A stretch of 13,632 bases of DNA from Chloroflexi bacterium UBA4730 (lineage in GTDB: Bacteria; Chloroflexota; Limnocylindria; P2-11E): contig DHJC01000073.1 of NCBI GenBank assembly GCA_002404155.1, positions 179,832 to 193,463 of the forward strand, given 5' to 3'. Position 1 is the first letter of the stretch, and each line of letters opens with the position of its first letter. Made by a program: the position numbers and the translations under genes. Shown piece after piece: positions 1 to 6,832 of this stretch. The notes under the pieces were generated by a model, which saw only the letters and a program-made list of their open reading frames with translations, ran no database searches and had not been told where the DNA came from.

Positions 1-441
1 GTTCTGCGTCGCGAGCACGAGGAAGGGATCGGGCAGCGGCCGCGCGTCGCCTTCGAGCGTGACCTGCTTCTCCTCCATCGCTTCGAGGAGTGCCGACTGG
101 GTCTTCGCCGGCGCGCGGTTCACCTCGTCGGCCAGGACGATGTTCGCGAAGATCGGGCCGAGCCGCATCCGGAACGACGAGGTCGCGATCTCGTACACCG
201 AGGTGCCGACGATGTCGCTCGGCATGAGATCCGGCGTGAACTGGATCCGTTTGAACGAGCCACCGACGAGCTGGGCGATCGTGCGCGCGAGGAGCGTCTT
301 CGCGGTGCCCGGGACGCCCTCGATGAGCACGTGCCCGCCGAGGCAGAGTGCCAGGAACGAGAGCGTGATCGTTTCTTCCTGACCGATCACGATCCGGTGC
401 ACCTGCGCGCGGAAGGTCTCGCCGGTCTCCTTGAGCGTCAC
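1..441 (-). CDS. MoxR-family AAA+ ATPase (partial, N-terminal 147 residues)
   Basis: MoxR AAA+ ATPases act as chaperone-like remodelling factors, usually with DUF58/VWA partners and membrane proteins, in envelope or metallo-enzyme maturation. Visible here are Walker A GVPGTAKT (residues 42-49), Walker B followed by the MoxR-typical NRAP (IVLADEVNRAP, 101-111), the QSALLEAMEE helix (115-124) and the start of sensor 1 (VLATQN) at the very edge. The lid domain lies outside the window. The GTG start at 441 is chosen because it overlaps the DUF4350 stop as GTGA and follows a strong Shine-Dalgarno (GGAGGAGG, four bases before GTG). It is the last gene in the window of a minus-strand operon with the DUF4350 and DUF4129 genes; a DUF58 gene is expected next, beyond base 1. 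The family call is firm; the substrate is unknown. Confidence 0.95.
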   Translation of the reverse strand, partial: MTLKETGETFRAQVHRIVIGQEETITLSFLALCLGGHVLIEGVPGTAKTLLARTIAQLVGGSFKRIQFTPDLMPSDIVGTSVYEIATSSFRMRLGPIFANIVLADEVNRAPAKTQSALLEAMEEKQVTLEGDARPLPDPFLVLATQN

Positions 442-1583
442 GTCGCCTCCTCCGCGCGGATGAGTCGCGCCACATCGTTCGCGGCACGCACGAGCGCGTC
501 ATCGCGCAATCTACCGGCGAGCGCGGCGTGCAGGCGCCGGGCCTCCGCCGCGCGCGACGGGCTCTGGGCCGCGATCGCGTTCGCGACGCGGTCGAAGTCG
601 GTCCGCGGGTCGAGACCGGCCTGCCGCGCCAGCTCGCGCCGGAGATCGTCGCGCAGCCTGCGGCGCGCGATCTCACCGTGCCCCGACCGCCGGGCGAGAC
701 CGGCGAAACCCCGGATGTACTCGAGGCTCGATCGCGGGGGTCGCGGATCGAGCGGCAGCGGTGGCCCGAGCCGCCGCCCGGTGAGCGCCAGGTAGACGAA
801 GCCGAGGGCGAACGCGGCGAGGAGGCCGCGGCCGAGCCACGTCTGGACGAGGAGCGCGCTGAAGTTCGGGGCCGGCCGCGCGCCGTGGTGGTACTCGTCG
901 AATCCCACTCGTCCCGCGACACCGATCAGCGCGAGCGCGAAGCGGCCGTTGTCGGAAAGGCCGATGCCCGCGTTCACGAACGGCCCGAGCGAGCCAACGG
1001 CGAACACGCGGCCCCGACCCTCGCTCGCGAGCGCCACGACGGGTGCGCCATCGTCAAGGATGAGCGGCGTCGCGTCGTCGCGCGGACGGAGCGAGACGCC
1101 GTAGTCGATGTTCAGCGTGCGGACCGGCGGTGCCGCGAACGCGATCGAGCGCACCGGGACCTCGCCGCCTCGGAGGGCGCCACCGCGCGGAGACAGGCCG
1201 AAGTCGTCGAGCAACCGGCGCTCGTTCAGGCCGATGTCGGTCGCGATGACGAGCGTGCCACCGGTACGGACGAAGTCGTGAAGGAGCTGGACGTCCGGGT
1301 CTGCGATGAGATCGCTCGGCCCGAGGAGGAAGAGCGTCGTGATCCCGGCGCCCGACGGGGCGAACCGATCGCCCTGCACCGGCACCACCGTGAGGCCGGC
1401 ACCCTCGAGGTACCGCCGAAGGACCGAGGCGCCTCCCGGCGATTCGTCGTAGATCGAGGCAGATCGCCCGAACGTCGACGCGCCGCCGGCCCCGCCACCG
1501 CTCCCGCTGGATGCGACGGCCAGCGCGGCGAGGGCCACGAACAGGGCGAGCGCGACGAGCGCGAGCGGGTCGACGCGCCTCAC
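438..1583 (-). CDS. DUF4350 domain membrane protein
   Basis: 381 residues from a GTG at 1583 that overlaps the DUF4129 stop as GTGA; a longer open frame to 1655 exists, but it would run 76 bases into the upstream gene and adds an arginine-rich, coding-unlike leader. One helix near residues 5-25, an outside domain of DUF4350 type (about 40-235), a second helix near 250-268, then a charged cytoplasmic tail of about 110 residues. The DUF4350 part has the expected features: an SxYDESPGG motif after the first helix, the TGGTLVIATD strand (107-116), a NGRFALAL segment (212-219) and the DEYHHG motif (229-234) just before the second helix. DUF4350 proteins sit beside MoxR and DUF4129 genes in many Gram-positive-type genomes. 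The family resembles ThuA/GATase-like folds but no enzymatic role is established. Function unknown; probably an envelope cassette component. Confidence 0.85.
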   Translation of the reverse strand: MRRVDPLALVALALFVALAALAVASSGSGGGAGGASTFGRSASIYDESPGGASVLRRYLEGAGLTVVPVQGDRFAPSGAGITTLFLLGPSDLIADPDVQLLHDFVRTGGTLVIATDIGLNERRLLDDFGLSPRGGALRGGEVPVRSIAFAAPPVRTLNIDYGVSLRPRDDATPLILDDGAPVVALASEGRGRVFAVGSLGPFVNAGIGLSDNGRFALALIGVAGRVGFDEYHHGARPAPNFSALLVQTWLGRGLLAAFALGFVYLALTGRRLGPPLPLDPRPPRSSLEYIRGFAGLARRSGHGEIARRRLRDDLRRELARQAGLDPRTDFDRVANAIAAQSPSRAAEARRLHAALAGRLRDDALVRAANDVARLIRAEEAT

Positions 1584-2581
1584 GCGGTCACCTGCACGGC
1601 GAGGGCGCGGGCCCGCGCGACATCGACCTCCCGCGCGTCGCGAAGTCCGAACCACACGCGCTCGTGCAGCTGCACCAGGTCGCCGAGCGCGTCCGCATGC
1701 GGGAGCTGCGCCGCGCGGCGGAGGAGCTCGTGATCGGTGAGCGCGGGGTCGTAGCGCAGCGCCTCGCGGGCGGCCAAGGTCGCGAACGCGTACAGGTAGA
1801 GCGCGTGGATGGCATCGCGCGGGCGCCCACCGCGGAGCGCGTCGTCCGCGGCCCGAAGATGCAGCGTGGGATCGGCGCGGCGCTCGCCGGGAGTGACCCC
1901 GAGGGCGGTCTCGCGCCGGATGCGCTCGCGCGTGCCGCGGATGAGGAGCGCGACGATCGCCAGCGCGACGAAGATCCCGATCACAGCCTGCACGTTCAGC
2001 AGCACGTTCGGATCGGGACGGCCGACCTGGTCGTAGAGCCAGGCGGAGAATCGTTGGAGCAGCGTTCCGATGATCGCGCCGAGGTTGAGGCGTTGGGCGA
2101 GCTGCTGATCGTTGGTGAGCGAATGGAGCGTCGCATCCGCGGCGGCCGCATCGACCCGGCGGCCGAGCGTCGTGTTCACCAGGGCGAGATACCGACCCAG
2201 CTCGTTGGCCTCGCGATCGACGGCATCGGGGGTCAGGCGATCGGCGAGGGGTCCGTCATCGATCGCGAGTGTCGTCTCGGCGAGCTGCACCTCGGTCGTC
2301 TGCCGCAACAGTGCACGCGCCTGAACAAGGATCGGCTCGCGCTCGGCGAGCGGCGCGGTCCGGGCCCGCTCGACCAGGGCGAGGACCTGGTCCAGCCGCG
2401 CGCGGTACGCGGCCGTGGTCAGGGTGTCCGCGCGCGCGATGCCGCCCGTCGCGGACCACAGCGCGAGGCCAAGGAGGACTGCGGCTAGCTGACGCGCGGC
2501 ATGGCCTCCGCCGCGAGCTGGAGGTCGAACGCCTCCTTCCGGACCCGCAGGTCGTAATAGAGGAGCGTGAACACGCCCCAC
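1580..2581 (-). CDS. DUF4129 membrane protein, start unresolved
   Basis: The C-terminal third is a clear DUF4129 domain, found in proteins encoded with MoxR and transglutaminase-like genes. With the GTG at 2581 it has 333 residues: a signal-peptide-like hydrophobic stretch (about 31-51, ending GGIARAD), an outside helical region (55-190), one membrane helix (about 197-214) and the cytoplasmic DUF4129 domain (about 240-330) with the usual RDAIHALYLYAFATLA and LTDHELLRRAA segments. The start is a problem: no ATG, GTG or TTG occurs in frame near the upstream stop at 2485. The nearest upstream one is GTG 2581, which forces a 97-base overlap and a 26-residue unnatural leader; the next downstream is a TTG codon well past the signal sequence. 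A CTG start at 2461, a frameshift link to the upstream gene or a sequence error are all possible. The stop overlaps the next gene's GTG. Confidence 0.75.
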   Translation of the reverse strand: MGRVHAPLLRPAGPEGGVRPPARGGGHAARQLAAVLLGLALWSATGGIARADTLTTAAYRARLDQVLALVERARTAPLAEREPILVQARALLRQTTEVQLAETTLAIDDGPLADRLTPDAVDREANELGRYLALVNTTLGRRVDAAAADATLHSLTNDQQLAQRLNLGAIIGTLLQRFSAWLYDQVGRPDPNVLLNVQAVIGIFVALAIVALLIRGTRERIRRETALGVTPGERRADPTLHLRAADDALRGGRPRDAIHALYLYAFATLAAREALRYDPALTDHELLRRAAQLPHADALGDLVQLHERVWFGLRDAREVDVARARALAVQVTA

Positions 2582-3405
2582 TGGATCGGCGCCCAGAGCG
2601 CGTTCACCGCGAGGTTCGCGACCTCCTGCAGCACCGTCTTCAGCGCGCCTTCCGTGACGACCGTCCCGAGGAACACGAACGCGAACAGGAGTCCGAGGAT
2701 GCCCTGCAGGATGCCCATGAGCATCAGCAGTCCGAGGATCCGCCAGCGTGCTCCGCTGGCGAGCTGCCACGCGCGGCGCACGCCGTCGATCGGACCCTTG
2801 GCTTCGAGCGTCACCACCGCGGGCAGCGGCATCCACGAGGCCACGATGTACACGATCAGCACGAACAGGCCGATGACGCCGATGAGGACCGGGATCGGGT
2901 TGCGGAGCACAGCGGCCACCACCGTCACGACGATGACGCCGACGACCACGATGACGAGGAACGCGATGAACGCCACGATGCTCGCGAGGATCAGCCGAAC
3001 GCTCGCGCGCAGCCCGGCGCGGAGCGAGCCGCCGAGCGTCGCCGGCTGGCCGAGGTAGCGCTTGGACATCGCGTCGACGATGGCCGCCGCCTGCACCGAG
3101 AGCACGAGCAGGCTCACGACGCCGATGACGACGCCGTAGGTCACGAGGCCGGAGAGCTCGCTCGGGGTGAACGAGATGAAGCTCGTCGGGTCGGTCGGGT
3201 CGAAGACGTTCGTCGGGAGGGTCGTGAACGGAGTCGTGCGCACGAACGCGAGGTTGAGCCCGAGCGTGACGATCGCGAGGACGATGTACGGGAGCGCCGC
3301 GATCACGAGGAACAGACCGGGTGACGCGCGATAGAGGCCGATGGCGCGATCGACGATGTCGCCCACGCCGAGCGGCCGCAGGGTCGGCGCCGTCGCGTCC
3401 GTCAC
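2485..3405 (-). CDS. six-helix membrane protein, GPDPase_memb-like
   Basis: 306 residues starting at GTG 3405, 21 bases after the exporter's stop. The N-terminal RPLGVGDIVDRAIGLYR motif (10-26), followed by about six membrane helices (31-54, 88-112, 138-166, 170-195, 222-250, 262-284), and the C-terminal LLYYDLRVRKEAFDL signature (281-295) match the family annotated as glycerophosphoryl diester phosphodiesterase membrane domain. That name comes from fusions to a catalytic GDPD domain; no catalytic domain is present here, so a phosphodiesterase activity should not be assumed. Position between an MMPL exporter and the DUF4129/MoxR cassette suggests an envelope-related role, perhaps lipid handling or scaffolding. 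The C-terminus overlaps the presumed start of the DUF4129 gene. Shine-Dalgarno is weak, consistent with coupling to the upstream gene. Confidence 0.8.
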   Translation of the reverse strand: MTDATAPTLRPLGVGDIVDRAIGLYRASPGLFLVIAALPYIVLAIVTLGLNLAFVRTTPFTTLPTNVFDPTDPTSFISFTPSELSGLVTYGVVIGVVSLLVLSVQAAAIVDAMSKRYLGQPATLGGSLRAGLRASVRLILASIVAFIAFLVIVVVGVIVVTVVAAVLRNPIPVLIGVIGLFVLIVYIVASWMPLPAVVTLEAKGPIDGVRRAWQLASGARWRILGLLMLMGILQGILGLLFAFVFLGTVVTEGALKTVLQEVANLAVNALWAPIQWGVFTLLYYDLRVRKEAFDLQLAAEAMPRVS

Positions 3406-3426
3406 GGCGCCATTGTCTACCGCCGG

Positions 3427-5709
3427 CTAGTCCGCGCCCACCTCGACGGGCTCGATGTTCGAGTGCGCCTCGCCGAGCCCAAGACGGCGGTAGAGCCGCG
3501 CGAGCGGGCGCGGGGCCCACCAGTTGAGGTCGCCCAGGAGCCGCATCGTCGCAGGTACGACCAGCGCGCGCACGAGCGTGGCGTCGATCGCGACCGCGAT
3601 CGCCATCCCGAGGCCGATCGCCTTGATGATCACGACGTCGGCGAGCGCGAACGCGAGGAAGACACCGACCATGATGGCGGCGGCACCGGTGATGATCCGG
3701 CCGATCTTCTCGAGACCTTCGGCTACGGCGTGGCGGTTGTCGTGCGTGCGGTGGTACTCCTCCTGCATCCGGCTGAGCAGCAGGACCTCGTAGTCCATCG
3801 ACAGGCCGAAGACGATGCAGAACATGATCACCGGCAGCGTCGGATCGATCGATGAAGGCGTGAAGTTCAGGAACGACGACAGGTGGCCGTCCTGGAAGAT
3901 CCACACGAGCGCGCCGAACGAGGCGCTGATCGACAGGAAGTTCATCAGCACGGCCTTGAGCGGCAGGATCACCGAGCCAAGGAGGAGGAACAGGACGAGA
4001 TACGTCGCCCCGACGACGAACCCGACCGCGAGCGGCGTCTTGCCGAGGATGAAGTTGATCGCGTCGACGTCGTAGGCGGTGAACCCGGTGACGAGGAGCT
4101 CGGCCCCGGGGGGCGAGGCGATCGCGCGGATGCCCTTCAGCTCGTCGCGCGACGCCTCGCTTCCGATCGAATCGCCGCCATATGCGTTGAGGACCACGAT
4201 GTCCTTGCCGACGCTCTGCCGGATGCCCTCTTGGAGATCCGCCGGGAGCGCGGAACGGTTCGCGTACAGGACCGGGTACTGCGCCTTCGGGATGTTCGGC
4301 AGGTCGACGACGCTCGTCACGTGTGAGATCCCGGGGACCGCGGCGACCTTGCGCGAGAAGTCGTACAGGGCGTTCACGTTGTCCGCGCTGAGCGGATCGC
4401 TGCCGTTCGTGTAGTGCACGACCACCTGGAACGAGTTCGGATCCTGGTTGGGGAAGCTCTCGGTCACGGTGTGCAGCGCGACCCGCGACTCGGCGGTGGG
4501 CGGGAGCATGTCGACGTCGCCGTTCGCAAGACGGAGTCGCAGGAACGGTGAGCCGGCGAGGAGGATGAACACGAGCACGGGGATGAGGACCACGAGCGGC
4601 CGGGCCATGACCGCGAGCGCAAGGCGGTGCCACAGGCCGGGCCCGCGCTCGGCCGCACTGACCGGACGGCGGCGCAGGCGGCGCCACAGCTCAGAGAGCC
4701 GCAGGCTGTTCACCTTTGGACCGAGGAGCGACAAGACCGCGGGCAGGAACGTCAGTCCGTAGAACACGGCGATCGCCACAACGAGGGCGCCCGCGTAGCC
4801 CATCGACGCGAGAAACGTGCCCTGGTAGAAGAACATCCCGGCGAGGCCGATCGCGACGGTCAGCCCCGAGAACGTGATCGCGCGACCGGCCGTGGCCATC
4901 GAGCGCGCGATCGCGTCGTCGACCGACAGCCCACGCGCCAGCTCCTCGCGGAAGCGGTTCACGATGAAGAGCGAGTAGTCGATCGCGACGCCGAGCCCGA
5001 TGAGCGTGACGATGTTGAGCGCGTACTGCGACACGTCGGTCGCGTGGCTCAAGGCGAACGTCGCCGCGATCCCGCCGACGACGGCAAGCACGCCGACCCC
5101 GAGCGGCAGCATCGCGGCGAGCACGGTGCCGAAAACGAGCAGCAGGAGGATCAGCGCGAGCGGGAGCGAAACGGTTTCCGCGCGTTGCAGGTCGCTCTCG
5201 AGGATCGTGTTGAAGTCATGGTTGATCGCGAGGTAGCCCGTCGCCTGCACCGACAGCACGTCCGACGTGATCTTGGCGCGCAGCTCGGGGTAGTACTTCC
5301 CGGCCGTGACCGAGTCGTCCTTCACGCTCACGACCGCGACCGTGGCGTGCTGGTCCTTGGACACGAACTGCGCACTGCTGCCCGCGTCGTAGGCCGTGCT
5401 CACCGTCTGCACGCGTGGGTCGGAGCGGACGGCCGCGAGCGCCTGGGTCACCGCGGCCTTGTACGCGGCGTCGGTGACGGACAAGGTCGGGCTGGCGAAG
5501 AGGACGGTGAACGCCGTCGCGGTCGAGCGCGGGAGCTCGGTCTCGATGAGCTTCGCGCCACGACCGGACTCGGAGGTCTGGATGATCCCGCCGCTCTTCA
5601 GATCGCCGCCGGAGGCGCTCACGACGACCGACAGGGCCATCAGGGTGCCCGAGACGATGAGGAACGCCCAGCGGAATCGATAGACGAAGTGCCCCCAGGC
5701 CGAGAACAT
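3427..5709 (-). CDS. MMPL/RND-superfamily transporter
   Basis: 760 residues, the usual length for single-chain MMPL transporters of Gram-positive type, which move lipids, lipid-linked compounds or drugs using the proton gradient. The protein is an internal duplication: helix 1 (about 14-32), outside domain (35-175), five helices (180-330), then helix 7 (about 370-388), outside domain (390-555) and five helices (557-722). Each half carries the MMPL helix-4 signature with its acidic proton-relay residue: GLGVAIDYSLFIVNRFREEL (238-257) and GLSMDYEVLLLSRMQEEY (635-652). The ATG at 5709 follows GGGGAAGG at good spacing. It is divergent from a TetR-type regulator and heads a minus-strand operon. 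The first promoter-proximal region overlaps the TetR operator, so repression relieved by a ligand or substrate is likely. Substrate cannot be told from sequence. Confidence 0.93.
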   Translation of the reverse strand: MFSAWGHFVYRFRWAFLIVSGTLMALSVVVSASGGDLKSGGIIQTSESGRGAKLIETELPRSTATAFTVLFASPTLSVTDAAYKAAVTQALAAVRSDPRVQTVSTAYDAGSSAQFVSKDQHATVAVVSVKDDSVTAGKYYPELRAKITSDVLSVQATGYLAINHDFNTILESDLQRAETVSLPLALILLLLVFGTVLAAMLPLGVGVLAVVGGIAATFALSHATDVSQYALNIVTLIGLGVAIDYSLFIVNRFREELARGLSVDDAIARSMATAGRAITFSGLTVAIGLAGMFFYQGTFLASMGYAGALVVAIAVFYGLTFLPAVLSLLGPKVNSLRLSELWRRLRRRPVSAAERGPGLWHRLALAVMARPLVVLIPVLVFILLAGSPFLRLRLANGDVDMLPPTAESRVALHTVTESFPNQDPNSFQVVVHYTNGSDPLSADNVNALYDFSRKVAAVPGISHVTSVVDLPNIPKAQYPVLYANRSALPADLQEGIRQSVGKDIVVLNAYGGDSIGSEASRDELKGIRAIASPPGAELLVTGFTAYDVDAINFILGKTPLAVGFVVGATYLVLFLLLGSVILPLKAVLMNFLSISASFGALVWIFQDGHLSSFLNFTPSSIDPTLPVIMFCIVFGLSMDYEVLLLSRMQEEYHRTHDNRHAVAEGLEKIGRIITGAAAIMVGVFLAFALADVVIIKAIGLGMAIAVAIDATLVRALVVPATMRLLGDLNWWAPRPLARLYRRLGLGEAHSNIEPVEVGAD

Positions 5710-5722
5710 GACGCCTTCCCCT

Positions 5723-5752
5723 TTGCTCAGCGGTGTGTTTACGCTGTAAACT
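5723..5752 (+). promoter_or_regulatory. predicted promoter of the TetR-type gene
   Basis: TTGCTC (5723-5728) and TAAACT (5747-5752) are separated by 18 bases. The start codon at 5761 is only eight bases past the -10, so the transcript would be leaderless or nearly so; there is no Shine-Dalgarno between the palindrome and the ATG, which fits. The -10 overlaps the right half of the palindrome, so the regulator would repress itself. Confidence 0.45.
5737..5751. promoter_or_regulatory. TetR-type operator palindrome
   Basis: GTTTAC-GCT-GTAAAC is a perfect 6-base inverted repeat with a 3-base centre, AT-rich in a GC-rich background, in the 51-bp gap between the divergent regulator (5761) and exporter (5709) genes. 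It overlaps the predicted -10 hexamers in both directions. Size and location are typical of TetR-family operators. The pairing with this particular regulator is inferred from adjacency. Confidence 0.75.
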
Positions 5753-5776
5753 ACGGGCCGATGAGCGCTCTGTCAA
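5748..5776 (-). promoter_or_regulatory. predicted promoter of the MMPL operon
   Basis: On the minus strand a perfect TTGACA (plus-strand bases 5771-5776) lies 17 bases from TAGTTT (5748-5753), an acceptable sigma-70-type pair. The -35 sits inside codons 4-6 of the divergent regulator gene and the -10 overlaps the right arm of the palindrome at 5737-5751. Predicted RNA start near 5741, giving a leader of about 30 bases that contains the GGGGAAGG ribosome site. Prediction only. Confidence 0.55.
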
Positions 5777-6396
5777 CTCATACGCGGGCTCCCCTCAGCC
5801 GGTCGCGGATCGCGACCGCCGCCCTTGCGATCGTGGACCGCGAGGGCCTCGACGCGCTGTCGATGCGCCGGCTCGGCGCGGAGCTCGGCGTCGAGGGCAT
5901 GGCCGTGTACCGCCACTTCCCCAACAAGGCCGCCATCCTCGCGGGCGTCGTCGAGGTGCTGCTCGCGAAGCTCGTGATCCCGCCACCGTCCGATGTGCCG
6001 TGGCAGGCCGTCTTCCGCGAGCTATCGCACACGTACCGCGCGCTCCTGTTGCGACATCCGCATGCGATCCCGCTGCTCGCGGCACTTCCGTTGAGCGATC
6101 CAGCCACAGCACGCGCGGCCGGTGCGGTGATGGCGCAGCTGCGGGCCGCGGGCTTCGATGCCCAGAGCGCGCTCAAGACGCTCGCGACGATCACCTCCTA
6201 TGTGATCGGCGTCGCGCAGTGGGAGGTCGGGACCGCGCCGTATCGCTCCGCGGGTGCACGCGGATCGTTCGTACTGCCACCCGCTGCCGATCCGTATCTC
6301 GTCGAATTGCTCCCGCAGCTCGCGGCGGACGACTGCGACGATACGTTCGAGTTCGGGCTGGACGTGATCGTGCGCGGGCTCGAAGCGCGCTCATAA
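5761..6396 (+). CDS. TetR/AcrR-family transcriptional regulator
   Basis: 211 residues. The N-terminal helix-turn-helix domain (about 14-62) shows the family pattern: RIATAALAIVDREGLDALSM, then RRLGAELGVEGMAVYRHFPN as recognition helix and the YRHFPNKAAIL cap (50-60). The C-terminal half (about 80-205) is helical and resembles the TetR_C_1 ligand-binding and dimerisation type, as in tetracycline-repressor-like proteins. The ATG at 5761 lacks a Shine-Dalgarno; the predicted promoter would give a leaderless message. It is divergent from the MMPL exporter with an operator-like palindrome between them, so it most likely represses both itself and the exporter operon until a ligand binds. The ligand is unknown. 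The stop is 13 bases before a tRNA gene on the same strand, so read-through into the tRNA is possible. Confidence 0.92.
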   Translation: MSALSTHTRAPLSRSRIATAALAIVDREGLDALSMRRLGAELGVEGMAVYRHFPNKAAILAGVVEVLLAKLVIPPPSDVPWQAVFRELSHTYRALLLRHPHAIPLLAALPLSDPATARAAGAVMAQLRAAGFDAQSALKTLATITSYVIGVAQWEVGTAPYRSAGARGSFVLPPAADPYLVELLPQLAADDCDDTFEFGLDVIVRGLEARS

Positions 6397-6409
6397 TCAA
6401 CACGTCATT

Positions 6410-6483
6410 CGGGGTGTGGCGCAGCCTGGTAGCGCGTGCGGTTTGGGTCCGCAAGGTCGGAGGTTCGAATCCTCTCACCCCGA
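6410..6483 (+). tRNA. tRNA-Pro, anticodon TGG
   Basis: 74 bases fold as a full cloverleaf: acceptor CGGGGTG/CACCCCG, D stem GCGC/GCGC, anticodon stem TGCGG/CCGCA with loop TTTGGGT (anticodon TGG), T stem GGAGG/CCTCT (one G-T pair) with loop TTCGAAT, discriminator A. The CCA end is not encoded (next bases are CAG), so it must be added after transcription. It lies between the TetR gene and the stop codon of a convergent HNH-type ORF only seven bases away. Confidence 0.97.
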
Positions 6484-6489
6484 CAGAAA

Positions 6490-6732
6490 CTACGCGGCCG
6501 AGATGACCTGGAAGCGATAAACGGACGCGTCTTCCGCGATCGTGTGGCGCGCGCGCGCGACGGTCCGCATCACATGGCAGTTCGCACAGACGAGCTCACA
6601 CTTCGCAAGCTCTTCAAGGATGAGCGCACGTCGGTGGCTGCCCACCATCGAGCTGATCTCGTTGATCTTCAGATGACTCGGTAGGTGATCCCAATGCATG
6701 ACCCACGGCGGGAAGGTCTCGCCGCAGTCCAC
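6490..6732 (-). CDS. small HNH endonuclease-type protein, N-terminus doubtful
   Basis: Read from GTG 6732 it has 80 residues and carries an HNH core: MHWDHLPSHLK (12-22), with D15/H16 as the metal/catalytic pair, and the second zinc pair with the catalytic Asn/His region CELVCANCHVMRT (45-57). The family normally opens with C-x-x-C. The frame does encode that pair (HPCVDCGE), but the first Cys is the codon just before GTG 6732, so this start loses it. Upstream to the in-frame stop at 6778-6780 there is no ATG, GTG or TTG, only an ATT at 6762. A good AAGGAGG (6744-6750) lies 11 bases before GTG 6732. So the gene is either a truncated relic, uses a rare start, or has a changed first finger. Similar small HNH proteins are common in phages and mobile elements. 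Convergent to the tRNA. Confidence 0.6.
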   Translation of the reverse strand: MDCGETFPPWVMHWDHLPSHLKINEISSMVGSHRRALILEELAKCELVCANCHVMRTVARARHTIAEDASVYRFQVISAA

Positions 6733-6781
6733 GCACGGATGACCCTCCTTTCGCGAGTCAATCCTGTTCTGCCAAACCTAG

Positions 6782-6810
6782 ATAGTACAGATGTTCTAAT
6801 CGAAAACCAA
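6782..6810 (-). promoter_or_regulatory. predicted promoter of the HNH ORF
   Basis: On the minus strand TTGGTT (plus-strand 6805-6810) and TACTAT (6782-6787) are separated by exactly 17 bases. This is the most AT-rich stretch of the neighbourhood. The transcript would begin near 6775, just after the in-frame stop at 6778-6780, so every codon from there to GTG 6732 would be transcribed. Confidence 0.45.
6784..6797. promoter_or_regulatory. LexA-like (Cheo-type) box, possible
   Basis: On the minus strand AGAACATCTGTACT resembles the GAAC-N4-GTTC SOS box of Gram-positive-type LexA with one mismatch in the eight defined bases (GAAC-ATCT-GTAC). The wider dyad TAGTACAGATGTTCTA (6783-6798) matches its complement at 12 of 16 positions. 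It lies between the -35 and -10 of the HNH promoter and overlaps the -10, a normal repressor position. Which LexA box this organism uses is unknown. Confidence 0.35.
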
Positions 6811-6832
6811 GCCGCGAGCGGGAATCTGGAGC

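Noticed and set aside
528..3324. Several long plus-strand open frames opposite the cassette genes
   Set aside because: They are rich in Arg, Glu, Asp and His, typical of the antisense of high-GC codons, and show no recognisable motif.
3403..3413. Tiny ORF ATG-GCG-CCG-TGA overlapping the GPDPase_memb start
   Set aside because: Three codons with no ribosome site; expected by chance, although it could in principle help reinitiation at GTG 3405.
1580..4687. A 1035-codon open frame on the minus strand
   Set aside because: Only its last 330 codons or so match a protein family (DUF4129). The rest is arginine/proline-rich shadow across the GPDPase_memb and MMPL genes, whose own frames are clearly coding.
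4627..6396. A 589-codon plus-strand frame ending in the TetR protein
   Set aside because: Everything before ATG 5761 is antisense to MMPL and unlike protein; the helix-turn-helix starts right after 5761.
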